Shown here: in pieces, positions 1 through 5,192 of the stretch
Position numbering within the stretch: position 1 is the stretch's first letter
How the letters are laid out: the number at the start of each line of letters is the position of its first letter
Origin: Bacteroidia bacterium
GTDB lineage: Bacteria > Bacteroidota > Bacteroidia > NS11-12g > UBA955
Reading direction: 5' to 3'
Assembly: GCA_023258655.1 (NCBI GenBank)
Contig: JALQWO010000121.1
Location: 1-5,192 of the forward strand
DNA: 5,192 nt
Made by a program: the position numbers and the translations under genes
Notes under the pieces: generated by a model
The model's input: only the letters and a program-made list of their open reading frames with translations
Databases searched by the model: none
Told to the model about the DNA's origin: nothing

Positions 1-1100
1 AAATCGGCATTCTCACAGATGTCAGACCAAGTCAGCCCCCGCAAATCCGCCAGTCCCATCGAGTCCAAATCTACCCCATCGCCGGCCTCAATCATAGGGC
101 GTAAAATCGCATCCATCCAAAATCGCACAGCCATCCTACGACCCTGATACGCATAGGGTTGATGAAATATCCAAGTTGTCCATGAAGCCACACTCCAACC
201 CAATACCTGTGTTTTGTAATGACCAATGGCTTCCTCCAACCGCGCGCGATAACACTCGTTAGAGAAATATCCGTCAAACACGGGTTCCGTCCGACTGATT
301 TTAAGCACTTCACCGGGGATCGACCACAAAGATTGATCGGCATCCACGTTGAGTTGGGTTGGATTCTTGGCGATACTTAGTGCCCGCGCTGCCTCTGCCT
401 CTGAAATCTTCTCAGCCAGGTGGTTGTCGGACAGTTCCACACCCAACAAGGCCGCTGCATCTTTCAACGCTTGCAACTTTTGAAACGTGCGCAGCGGCTT
501 GTAAAAATCCACTTCACTTTTCATCCCAACACCCACCGTTTCACCCAAAATGAGAATGCGGGGATCCTCTTTCAGCAAAATTGCGACCGCACCGGCGCCT
601 TGGGTATATTCTCCGCTCGACTGCAGATCGTACTTTGCAATATCCGCACCCACAATGATGGCCATTCTACCTTGTCCCGGAGCACTGCGAATCCAATCTG
701 CGCACAACAACATGGCATCAAACGCTGCAATACAGGCAAAGGTCATATCCACAACATCGGTATGTTTGAAGGCCGAACTACCCTCAAGTCCCAACGACCT
801 CTCCACATGATTCAATGCGTAGGTCATGGTGGGTTTGGCACCGTCCAAGGCCGATTCTGTGCCGAGGTACAATTTTCCGATGTGCTTTGGGTCGATGTTA
901 TTCTGTTGAATTAACTTCACCACAGCATCGGCCGCCAAGCGATCCACTGTTTCGTCCGGCGAACACACAGCCATGGCTTGCAGACCCAATCCGATGCTAA
1001 GTTTTTCGGGGGCGATTCCACGAGCTTCTGCCAACAATTTGATTGGCAATTGATTGGCGGGCACACTGTAGGCGATTGCGTCGATTCCGATGTTTGTCAT
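1..1100 (-). CDS. mvaS: Hydroxymethylglutaryl-CoA synthase, Bacteroidota long form (3' part beyond window)
   Basis: Condenses acetyl-CoA with acetoacetyl-CoA to HMG-CoA, the first committed step of the mevalonate route to isoprenoids, in the cytosol. 366 complete codons are visible and the frame is open to the left edge. Thiolase-fold landmarks appear in order: N-terminal GIDAIAYSVP (5-14), GLGLQAM (37-43), GTESALDGAKP (80-90) with the catalytic Glu82, the nucleophile Cys123 in DMTFACIAAFD, GEYTQGAGAVA (163-173), EPVFDGYFSNECY (272-284), and FHQPYAYQGRRM (312-323) with the catalytic His313. The start is chosen because the family N-terminus begins there; no Shine-Dalgarno sequence precedes it. 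Cys123 and His313 are 190 residues apart, against about 122 in the Staphylococcus enzyme as I recall it. The extra segment (about 185-290) fits the long Bacteroidota form. A polyketide beta-branching HMG synthase is the alternative, but no polyketide genes are visible. Confidence 0.93.
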   Translation of the reverse strand, partial: MTNIGIDAIAYSVPANQLPIKLLAEARGIAPEKLSIGLGLQAMAVCSPDETVDRLAADAVVKLIQQNNIDPKHIGKLYLGTESALDGAKPTMTYALNHVERSLGLEGSSAFKHTDVVDMTFACIAAFDAMLLCADWIRSAPGQGRMAIIVGADIAKYDLQSSGEYTQGAGAVAILLKEDPRILILGETVGVGMKSEVDFYKPLRTFQKLQALKDAAALLGVELSDNHLAEKISEAEAARALSIAKNPTQLNVDADQSLWSIPGEVLKISRTEPVFDGYFSNECYRARLEEAIGHYKTQVLGWSVASWTTWIFHQPYAYQGRRMAVRFWMDAILRPMIEAGDGVDLDSMGLADLRGLTWSDICENAD

Positions 1101-1119
1101 GCGATGTAAGTAGGGTTAA

Positions 1120-1127
1120 CAAAATTA
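1120..1127 (-). promoter_or_regulatory. Bacteroidota -7 promoter element of mvaS
   Basis: The minus strand reads TAATTTTG, an exact match to the Bacteroidota sigma-A -7 consensus TAnnTTTG. It ends 19 bases before the mvaS start codon, so transcription would begin about 10-15 bases upstream of the ATG and give a very short leader. No exact TTG -33 element lies at the usual spacing; the nearest is ATG, 18 bases upstream of the box (1148-1146), inside a palindrome. The promoter may therefore depend on an activator. The match is read directly; the function is inferred. Confidence 0.5.
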
Positions 1128-1141
1128 ACAGGTAATTGTTG

Positions 1142-1156
1142 GTGTCATTTTGACAC
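1142..1156. promoter_or_regulatory. Perfect 6-3-6 palindrome upstream of mvaS, candidate operator
   Basis: GTGTCA and TGACAC are perfect inverted repeats separated by three T bases, centred near 1149, about 50 bases upstream of the mvaS ATG. This covers the -33 region of the likely mvaS promoter, where a dimeric regulator would act. On the plus strand it is followed by TTTTTATTTG and so resembles a weak terminator, but no plus-strand gene ends here, so an operator reading is preferred. The cognate regulator is unknown. Confidence 0.4.
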
Positions 1157-1193
1157 TTTTTATTTGTTCGATAAACCGCGAGAAAACTCGGCC

Positions 1194-1221
1194 AAAACAA
1201 AAAGGGCGCCTCGCGGCGCCC
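1194..1221 (-). terminator. Rho-independent terminator of the T9SS cargo gene
   Basis: On the minus strand a 7-bp all-GC stem (GGGCGCC/GGCGCCC) closes a GCGA tetraloop of the stable GNRA class and is followed directly by TTTTTGTTTT. It begins 24 bases after the stop codon of the 800-residue gene and lies upstream of the mvaS promoter box. It therefore separates two co-oriented genes into different transcripts. Confidence 0.9.
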
Positions 1222-1244
1222 CTTAAGTGAATAATTAAACTGTC

Positions 1245-3647
1245 TTAGTTTAAGACGATCGTTTTCACGGCGATTTTCGCACCGGATTTATCTACCAACT
1301 CCATGCGGTAAACACCCACAGAAGTCCATGATTTCAAGTCAACTGTATAAACCTGTTGGTTGATGGCCTGGGTATAAACCACAGCGCCCACACTGTTGTA
1401 CACATTCACTGTGTATCCAGCGAAATCTGTATAGTTTCCATTATCAATGGTCAATTGGTTCTGAGCGGGGTTAGGATAAACCTTAATCAACTGACCCTTA
1501 TCCAAGCTGCTTACCTTTACTGAGAAACGCACCAACAATGTATCCGTTACTTTTACGCTCTTGTAAGCAATACAAGAATCTTTGATGGTCATTTTTACCA
1601 TGTTTGACGTATCGATACAAACGCCCGTGTAAGCAATAACCCTGAACGGTTGGTTGTGGTTTCTCAAAGAAGCTGATTTTACGGTCAAATCTTTGGTGTT
1701 AACACCAACGTATTTGCTGGCGTTTGATGGCAAGTTTTGCATACCCAAATCCAAGTCAGTTCCCCAAGCAAATTTGGCAGCGGTATCGTTTACCACTACA
1801 CCAAATTTCGCATCACTACCCACCATTACAGCGGCATTCGTTGGCTGGGTTGTGATCAATGTACAAGCTTTGAACAAAGTAGTCAATTTAGCCCCTGCGG
1901 TGGTGTCTTTGCACCAGCGTGTGGTCGACAAACAACGATACATTTCGCCGTTGTTAGACATGGTTACTGACTTAACGGTCAATGAATCATTGGTAGAACC
2001 AATCAAGTTCGCACCATCGGTTGTATTTACGTAACCGGCACCCTTGTTCATTTGCCAAGCGTAAGTAGCATCCAAATCAGGGTGTGAGGCCGTAAACAAG
2101 GCATCGCTACCCGCTTTGATGGTAATAGAAGAAGGACTGCTGGTGAATTTTTCACATACTACGAAAGTTCCCAATTTAGACAACAAAGTAGCGCTGTAAT
2201 CACTGCTACCAATCAAATCGGTATTTGAAGAAACAGGACGGAAATCAGGTGCAGTAGCATTTTGAGGATCTACCAAAATCAACCCTTTGCTGTATTTGGC
2301 CTTATCAATCATGTTGGCATTTCCGCTCAATTTCAACCAAGCATCCAAACCAGAAGGAGTATTTTTTGAATCAACCTCAGCCAAGCCGGTATTCGTGGTA
2401 CCCGCAGCAGCAGCAGCTGAAGTATTTGTAATGTAATTGTTTCGGAACAAGTTACCATTATCACTTATGGTGCTTGCTTTTACACCCGCAGCAGTCAAAG
2501 TACTATCTCCATCAAACATCACAAAGTTTCTGTACCCGATAAAAATAGAGTTCACGATGCTCAAACGGCTGTTACGACGAATACGAGCTCCGCGACGGAA
2601 AGCACCTTGTTGAGTACTGGTCATGCTGCTAAATGTTTTGTCCAAAGGAACTGGACCCACACAAGTGATGTTAGAAAACACAGCAGCCGTCAATGGCAAT
2701 TTACCTGAACCAGCGGCATCATTGTCGCTCTCAAAAGTTTCTGAGGTAGAAGCTCCAGAAGTAGCATTCCAAGACAAATCATAGTAGTTGGTGTCTTTTT
2801 GTGCGATACCAAACTGCACGGTTCCACGGTATCCGAAATCAGTATCAAAATCATCGTCTGTAGTTTTGTAGGCAATCAAACGCTTACAGTTAACAGTACC
2901 ACCAAACCATTCAAAAGCATCGTCACCACCAAAGGAACATTGTACACCCTCTACTGTTGTTCCTGAGCCTACAGAGCCTAAAGTCAAAGAGTTAACTTCT
3001 TTGTTTGGTTCAAATGCCAAACCGGCAAATTCAATGCGAACATATTTGATGCTACCAGAATTGTCTTTGTCATCAGTTCCTCCATGGAATGCCAAAGTAT
3101 TATCTGCTGAAACGTTATTAAAACCTTCCAACTGAATACTTGCTCCTTGGTTGTTCACCGCTTTACCGCAAATCACCAGGCCACCCCAATCGCCACGATC
3201 TCGAGAACCAACGGCTTTGCTTGATGTCATTACGACGGGTTTGCTGCTGGTACCCTGAATATCAATAGAACCGCCTCTTTCCACAACGATGGTTGCATAG
3301 TTCTTCGGAGTCAATGTGAGATTGGCCTCACCGCGAATTACCGTTCCGGCGGGGATAACCAATTTTCCACCACTTTGAACAACAAAAATGCTTCTCAACA
3401 AATACACGGTGCTTGCATTCAACGTAACCGTTGTGTTGATCTTTTTCACACTGCTGGCGTCATTCAATGTAGTTGAGTCGGTCACTTTGCCATAAATTGC
3501 ATTTTTGGGATTCCATTCAGTCCATCCTTTTGTCCAATCTTTGGCAGCATCCCTGTGCAACGCTCCAACATAATTTACCTTTTCCAAGTTTTGGGCAGAC
3601 AACAACGAGCAAGCTGTTGCACTGATAATGAAGAATAGTTTTTTCAT
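1245..3647 (-). CDS. Secreted beta-helix/Ig-like protein with T9SS type A sorting domain
   Basis: An 800-residue exported protein with no recognised enzymatic role. Residues 1-18 are a Sec signal peptide (MKKLFFIISA, then a likely cut at LSA/QN). Residues about 80-480 are Gly/Asn/Asp-rich and resemble right-handed beta-helix proteins: GGKLVIPAGTVIRGEA (93-108), GDWGGLVICGKA (152-163), LEGFNN (173-178), FGGDDAFEWFGGTVN (239-253) and TDDDFDTDFGYRGTVQF (263-279). The acidic turns suggest metal, probably calcium, binding. Two Ig-like modules follow (about 503-590 and 600-688). Residues 720-800 are a T9SS type A tail, starting KVYPNPAQNQLTI and ending GVYRMELVDKSG with AVKTIVLN, which directs export across the outer membrane and often surface attachment. 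No Shine-Dalgarno sequence precedes the start; the signal peptide fixes it. It is transcribed alone and ends at a strong terminator. A polysaccharide-binding or adhesin role is possible, but no catalytic residues could be identified. Confidence 0.92.
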   Translation of the reverse strand: MKKLFFIISATACSLLSAQNLEKVNYVGALHRDAAKDWTKGWTEWNPKNAIYGKVTDSTTLNDASSVKKINTTVTLNASTVYLLRSIFVVQSGGKLVIPAGTVIRGEANLTLTPKNYATIVVERGGSIDIQGTSSKPVVMTSSKAVGSRDRGDWGGLVICGKAVNNQGASIQLEGFNNVSADNTLAFHGGTDDKDNSGSIKYVRIEFAGLAFEPNKEVNSLTLGSVGSGTTVEGVQCSFGGDDAFEWFGGTVNCKRLIAYKTTDDDFDTDFGYRGTVQFGIAQKDTNYYDLSWNATSGASTSETFESDNDAAGSGKLPLTAAVFSNITCVGPVPLDKTFSSMTSTQQGAFRRGARIRRNSRLSIVNSIFIGYRNFVMFDGDSTLTAAGVKASTISDNGNLFRNNYITNTSAAAAAGTTNTGLAEVDSKNTPSGLDAWLKLSGNANMIDKAKYSKGLILVDPQNATAPDFRPVSSNTDLIGSSDYSATLLSKLGTFVVCEKFTSSPSSITIKAGSDALFTASHPDLDATYAWQMNKGAGYVNTTDGANLIGSTNDSLTVKSVTMSNNGEMYRCLSTTRWCKDTTAGAKLTTLFKACTLITTQPTNAAVMVGSDAKFGVVVNDTAAKFAWGTDLDLGMQNLPSNASKYVGVNTKDLTVKSASLRNHNQPFRVIAYTGVCIDTSNMVKMTIKDSCIAYKSVKVTDTLLVRFSVKVSSLDKGQLIKVYPNPAQNQLTIDNGNYTDFAGYTVNVYNSVGAVVYTQAINQQVYTVDLKSWTSVGVYRMELVDKSGAKIAVKTIVLN
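1248..1490 (-). other. T9SS type A C-terminal sorting domain (residues 720-800)
   Basis: This region carries the usual type A landmarks: KVYPNPAQNQLTI at 722-734, the strand YTVNVYNSVGAVVY at 745-758, then GVYRMELVDKSG (778-789) and a short lysine-containing terminal strand ending in VLN. In characterised T9SS cargo this tail is recognised by the outer-membrane translocon and usually cleaved during attachment. The ending immediately before the stop codon shows that the protein is complete. Confidence 0.9.
1581..2141 (-). repeat. Two tandem Ig-like modules in the T9SS cargo protein
   Basis: Residues 503-590 and 600-688 align along their length: ITIKAGSDALF with AVMVGSDAKF, ATYAW with AKFAW, DSLTVKSVTM with KDLTVKSASL, and WCKDT with VCIDT. 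A Cys stands exactly 15 residues before each GSD (Cys498 and Cys595), and a second Cys precedes each DT motif by two residues (Cys579 and Cys677). Sequence identity is modest, so this is an old duplication and not a recent DNA repeat. Such modules are common stalks between a functional head and the sorting tail in Bacteroidota surface proteins. Confidence 0.75.
2403..2417 (-). repeat. Short GCT microsatellite coding for five alanines
   Basis: Four GCT codons followed by GCG encode Ala411-Ala415, within a Ser/Thr/Ala-rich stretch late in the beta-helix region. The run is short and in frame, so a change in unit number would only add or remove an alanine. No functional role is evident. Confidence 0.6.
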
Positions 3648-3927
3648 AATTGATTTGAGGCAAAAAAAATATGTCAGTGTGTTCTCCGTGTTCTTCTCTA
3701 ATTATCATTGAATTACGAAAACAAATTATTAAAGCAACTTTGAAAACATTGTGTGAACATAAAGTTGAACAAATGGAAATATGGCCTCGATTTTATTGGC
3801 TTGAAGAGGAATACCGGTTTACAATTGCATAATGTAATGTCCCAAAGATTGGCCATGTGTTAAAAAAGGAACCTCAGTCCAACATCCATCGTGCAGATGT
3901 TTCCTATATTTACCACTGGAAATTCTT
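3648..3927. other. Divergent intergenic region between the T9SS cargo gene and fhs
   Basis: This 280-base AT-rich spacer must hold the promoters of both flanking genes, which face away from each other. An A8 tract (3662-3669) lies close to the cargo-gene start. A short inverted repeat, TTACA-N9-TGTAA (3819-3837), overlaps the candidate fhs -7 box. No convincing exact TAnnTTTG box was found for the cargo gene. No reading frame with a plausible product, tRNA or recognised riboswitch was seen. Confidence 0.7.
3796..3827 (+). promoter_or_regulatory. Candidate fhs promoter (TTG-21-TACAATTG)
   Basis: A TTG at 3796-3798 is followed after 21 bases by TACAATTG at 3820-3827, one mismatch from the Bacteroidota -7 consensus TAnnTTTG and with an acceptable spacing. 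It would start transcription near 3834 and leave a leader of roughly 95 bases. A second imperfect box, TATATTTA (3905-3912), is closer to the gene but has no TTG partner. Both are weak matches. Confidence 0.3.
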
Positions 3928-5192
3928 ATGCTTACAGATATTGAGATTGCACAACAGGCGAAATTGAAGCGCATCGAGGCGATTGCCACTGAGAACAACA
4001 TCGACACGGAAAACATCGAACAATATGGCAAGTACAAAGCCAAGGTAGACTTTACACCGGATGCCAACCGCATCGGACAAGGAAAGCTCATTTTGGTTAC
4101 AGCCACAACGCCCAACAAAAGCGGCAGCGGAAAAACCACAACATCGGTGGCCCTGGCACAAGGGTTAAACCACATCGGCAAAAAGGCCATCGTAGCCTTG
4201 CGTGAGCCATCGCTCGGACCTTGTTTCGGCATGAAAGGTGGAGCCGCGGGTGGAGGTTACTCGCAAGTGTTGCCCATGGAAGACATCAACCTACACTTTA
4301 CAGGCGATTTCCATGCGATCACATCCGCCAACAATACCATTGCGGCGCTGCTCGATAACTATCACTACAACAACCAAGGAACACCCAACGGATTGAAAAA
4401 AATCTTGTGGCGCAGGGTGCTTGACGTAAATGATCGCAGCTTGCGCATGATCAATTCAGGCATGGGCGGCTCTGCCAACGGGATCCCGACTGAAACGGGC
4501 TTTGACATTACGCCAGCGTCTGAAATCATGGCGATTTTGTGTTTGAGCACCAGCTTGGAAGACTTGCGCAATCGCATCGACTCCATTCTTTTGGGATATC
4601 GCTACGATGGAAGTCCATTCACCATGAAAGATCTGGGTGCCACCGGCGCCATTCTCATTTTGTTGAAAGACGCCATCAAACCCAACTTGGTACAAACCTT
4701 AGAAGGTGGCGCCGCTTTCGTACATGGCGGACCATTTGCCAATATCGCACACGGGTGCAACAGCATCATGGCCACCTGGGCTGCGCTACAGCACGGCGAA
4801 TATGCCGTTACTGAGGCGGGTTTCGGTTCGGATTTGGGCGCTGAAAAATTCCTCAACATCAAATGTCGAGCAGCGGGAATCACGCCCGCAGCCACGGTTC
4901 TGGTTACCACTACACAGAGTCTGAAATTACATGGCGGATGTCCCGAAAAAGAAATCAAATTACCCAACAAAGAGGCCCTCACGAAAGGGTTGCTGAACTT
5001 GGAGCGACATGTAAACAACTTGCAGCAATTTGGTCAGACCGTTGTGGTAGCCCTCAACCGATTCCATTTCGATACAGAAGATGAATTGCAATTAATCAGT
5101 GGTTGGTGCGCTGAGCGGAATGCCCACTATGCGGAAAACCAAGGTTTCGCCAAAGGGGGTGAAGGGGCCGCCGATTTGGCACGCAAAGTGGT
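3928..5192 (+). CDS. fhs: Formate-tetrahydrofolate ligase (3' part beyond window)
   Basis: ATP-dependent cytosolic enzyme that joins formate to tetrahydrofolate, giving 10-formyl-THF for purine and fMet-tRNA synthesis. 421 complete codons of a usual length of about 555 are visible, with no frame break. The start matches the family N-terminus (DIEIAQQAKLKRI, then YGKYKAKV), and a GGAAA at 3918-3922 may help ribosome binding. The P-loop is SGSGKTT (65-71), with Lys69 positioned for the ATP phosphates. Family signature 1, GMKGGAAGGGY, is intact at 101-111. REPSLGPCFG (92-101), GDFHAITSANN (126-136) and EGGAAFVHGGPFANIAHG (259-276) are also highly characteristic. Signature 2 is altered: VTTTQSLKLHGG (326-337), where many members have VATxRALKxHGG. 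The P-loop differs too, with NKSGSGKT where AGEGKT or AGIGKT is typical. It lies alone on its strand, so it cannot be tied to neighbouring folate genes here. Confidence 0.96.
   Translation, partial: MLTDIEIAQQAKLKRIEAIATENNIDTENIEQYGKYKAKVDFTPDANRIGQGKLILVTATTPNKSGSGKTTTSVALAQGLNHIGKKAIVALREPSLGPCFGMKGGAAGGGYSQVLPMEDINLHFTGDFHAITSANNTIAALLDNYHYNNQGTPNGLKKILWRRVLDVNDRSLRMINSGMGGSANGIPTETGFDITPASEIMAILCLSTSLEDLRNRIDSILLGYRYDGSPFTMKDLGATGAILILLKDAIKPNLVQTLEGGAAFVHGGPFANIAHGCNSIMATWAALQHGEYAVTEAGFGSDLGAEKFLNIKCRAAGITPAATVLVTTTQSLKLHGGCPEKEIKLPNKEALTKGLLNLERHVNNLQQFGQTVVVALNRFHFDTEDELQLISGWCAERNAHYAENQGFAKGGEGAADLARKV

Noticed and set aside
420..914. 164-codon plus-strand open frame
   Set aside because: It lies antisense inside mvaS, whose catalytic motifs are intact; its translation has low-complexity composition and no recognisable domain.
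1142..1166. Plus-strand intrinsic terminator (6-bp stem followed by TTTTTATTTG)
   Set aside because: No plus-strand gene ends upstream of it and the stem is weak; its position in the mvaS promoter favours an operator.
1654..2034. 126-codon plus-strand open frame
   Set aside because: It is the antisense shadow of the Ig-like region of the T9SS cargo gene, with no family resemblance.
3594..3647. Possible lipoprotein signal at Cys13 of the cargo protein
   Set aside because: The residues before Cys13 (ATA) do not form a lipobox with Leu at -3 and the hydrophobic stretch before it is very short; cleavage after Ala18 by ordinary signal peptidase fits better.
3661..3671. TATTTTTTTTG as a -7 promoter box for the cargo gene
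   Set aside because: The spacing between TA and TTTG is three bases too long for TAnnTTTG and no TTG lies at the correct upstream distance.
3834..3927. Folate (THF) riboswitch in the fhs leader
   Set aside because: The leader lacks the paired stems and conserved purine-rich core expected of a THF riboswitch; only small 4-5 bp inverted repeats are present.
3819..4232. 137-codon minus-strand open frame overlapping the fhs start
   Set aside because: It is the reverse complement of the conserved fhs N-terminus and P-loop region; it would sit on the fhs promoter and shows no domain.
4602..5018. 138-codon minus-strand open frame
   Set aside because: It is antisense to conserved fhs core motifs (EGGAAFVHGGPF and others), a coding shadow.

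Overview
The window looks like chromosomal DNA from a member of the Bacteroidota (Bacteroidetes). Three things point there. The central gene encodes a secreted protein with a type IX secretion (T9SS) type A C-terminal sorting domain, a system essentially restricted to this phylum. The left-hand gene is an HMG-CoA synthase of the long form I associate with Bacteroidota. A perfect TAnnTTTG promoter -7 element lies just upstream of that gene, and two of the three genes lack a Shine-Dalgarno sequence. A mevalonate-pathway enzyme suggests a flavobacterium-like lineage, but the genus cannot be named from this sequence.

Layout, left to right. (1) 1-1100, minus strand: the first 366 codons of HMG-CoA synthase (mvaS), running off the left edge with all three catalytic residues present. 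(2) 1101-1244: its short upstream region, with a TAATTTTG -7 box, a perfect GTGTCA-TTT-TGACAC palindrome over the -33 region, and a strong GNRA-loop intrinsic terminator that ends the central gene. (3) 1245-3647, minus strand: an 800-residue exported protein made of a signal peptide, a large right-handed beta-helix-like region with acidic GDD/DDD loops, two tandem Ig-like modules with a 97-residue cysteine period, and a T9SS type A tail. (4) 3648-3927: a 280-base divergent intergenic region. (5) 3928-5192, plus strand: the first 421 codons of formate-tetrahydrofolate ligase (fhs), running off the right edge.

The three genes do not form a pathway. mvaS supplies HMG-CoA for isoprenoids (cytosol), fhs feeds one-carbon units into the folate pool (cytosol), and the central gene makes a surface or secreted protein. 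A terminator and a separate promoter divide the two minus-strand genes, so each gene is probably its own transcription unit. I see no mobile element, tRNA, rRNA, CRISPR array or defence system. The least understood item is the beta-helix/Ig/T9SS protein. I do not see strong evidence for a new multi-gene system here.
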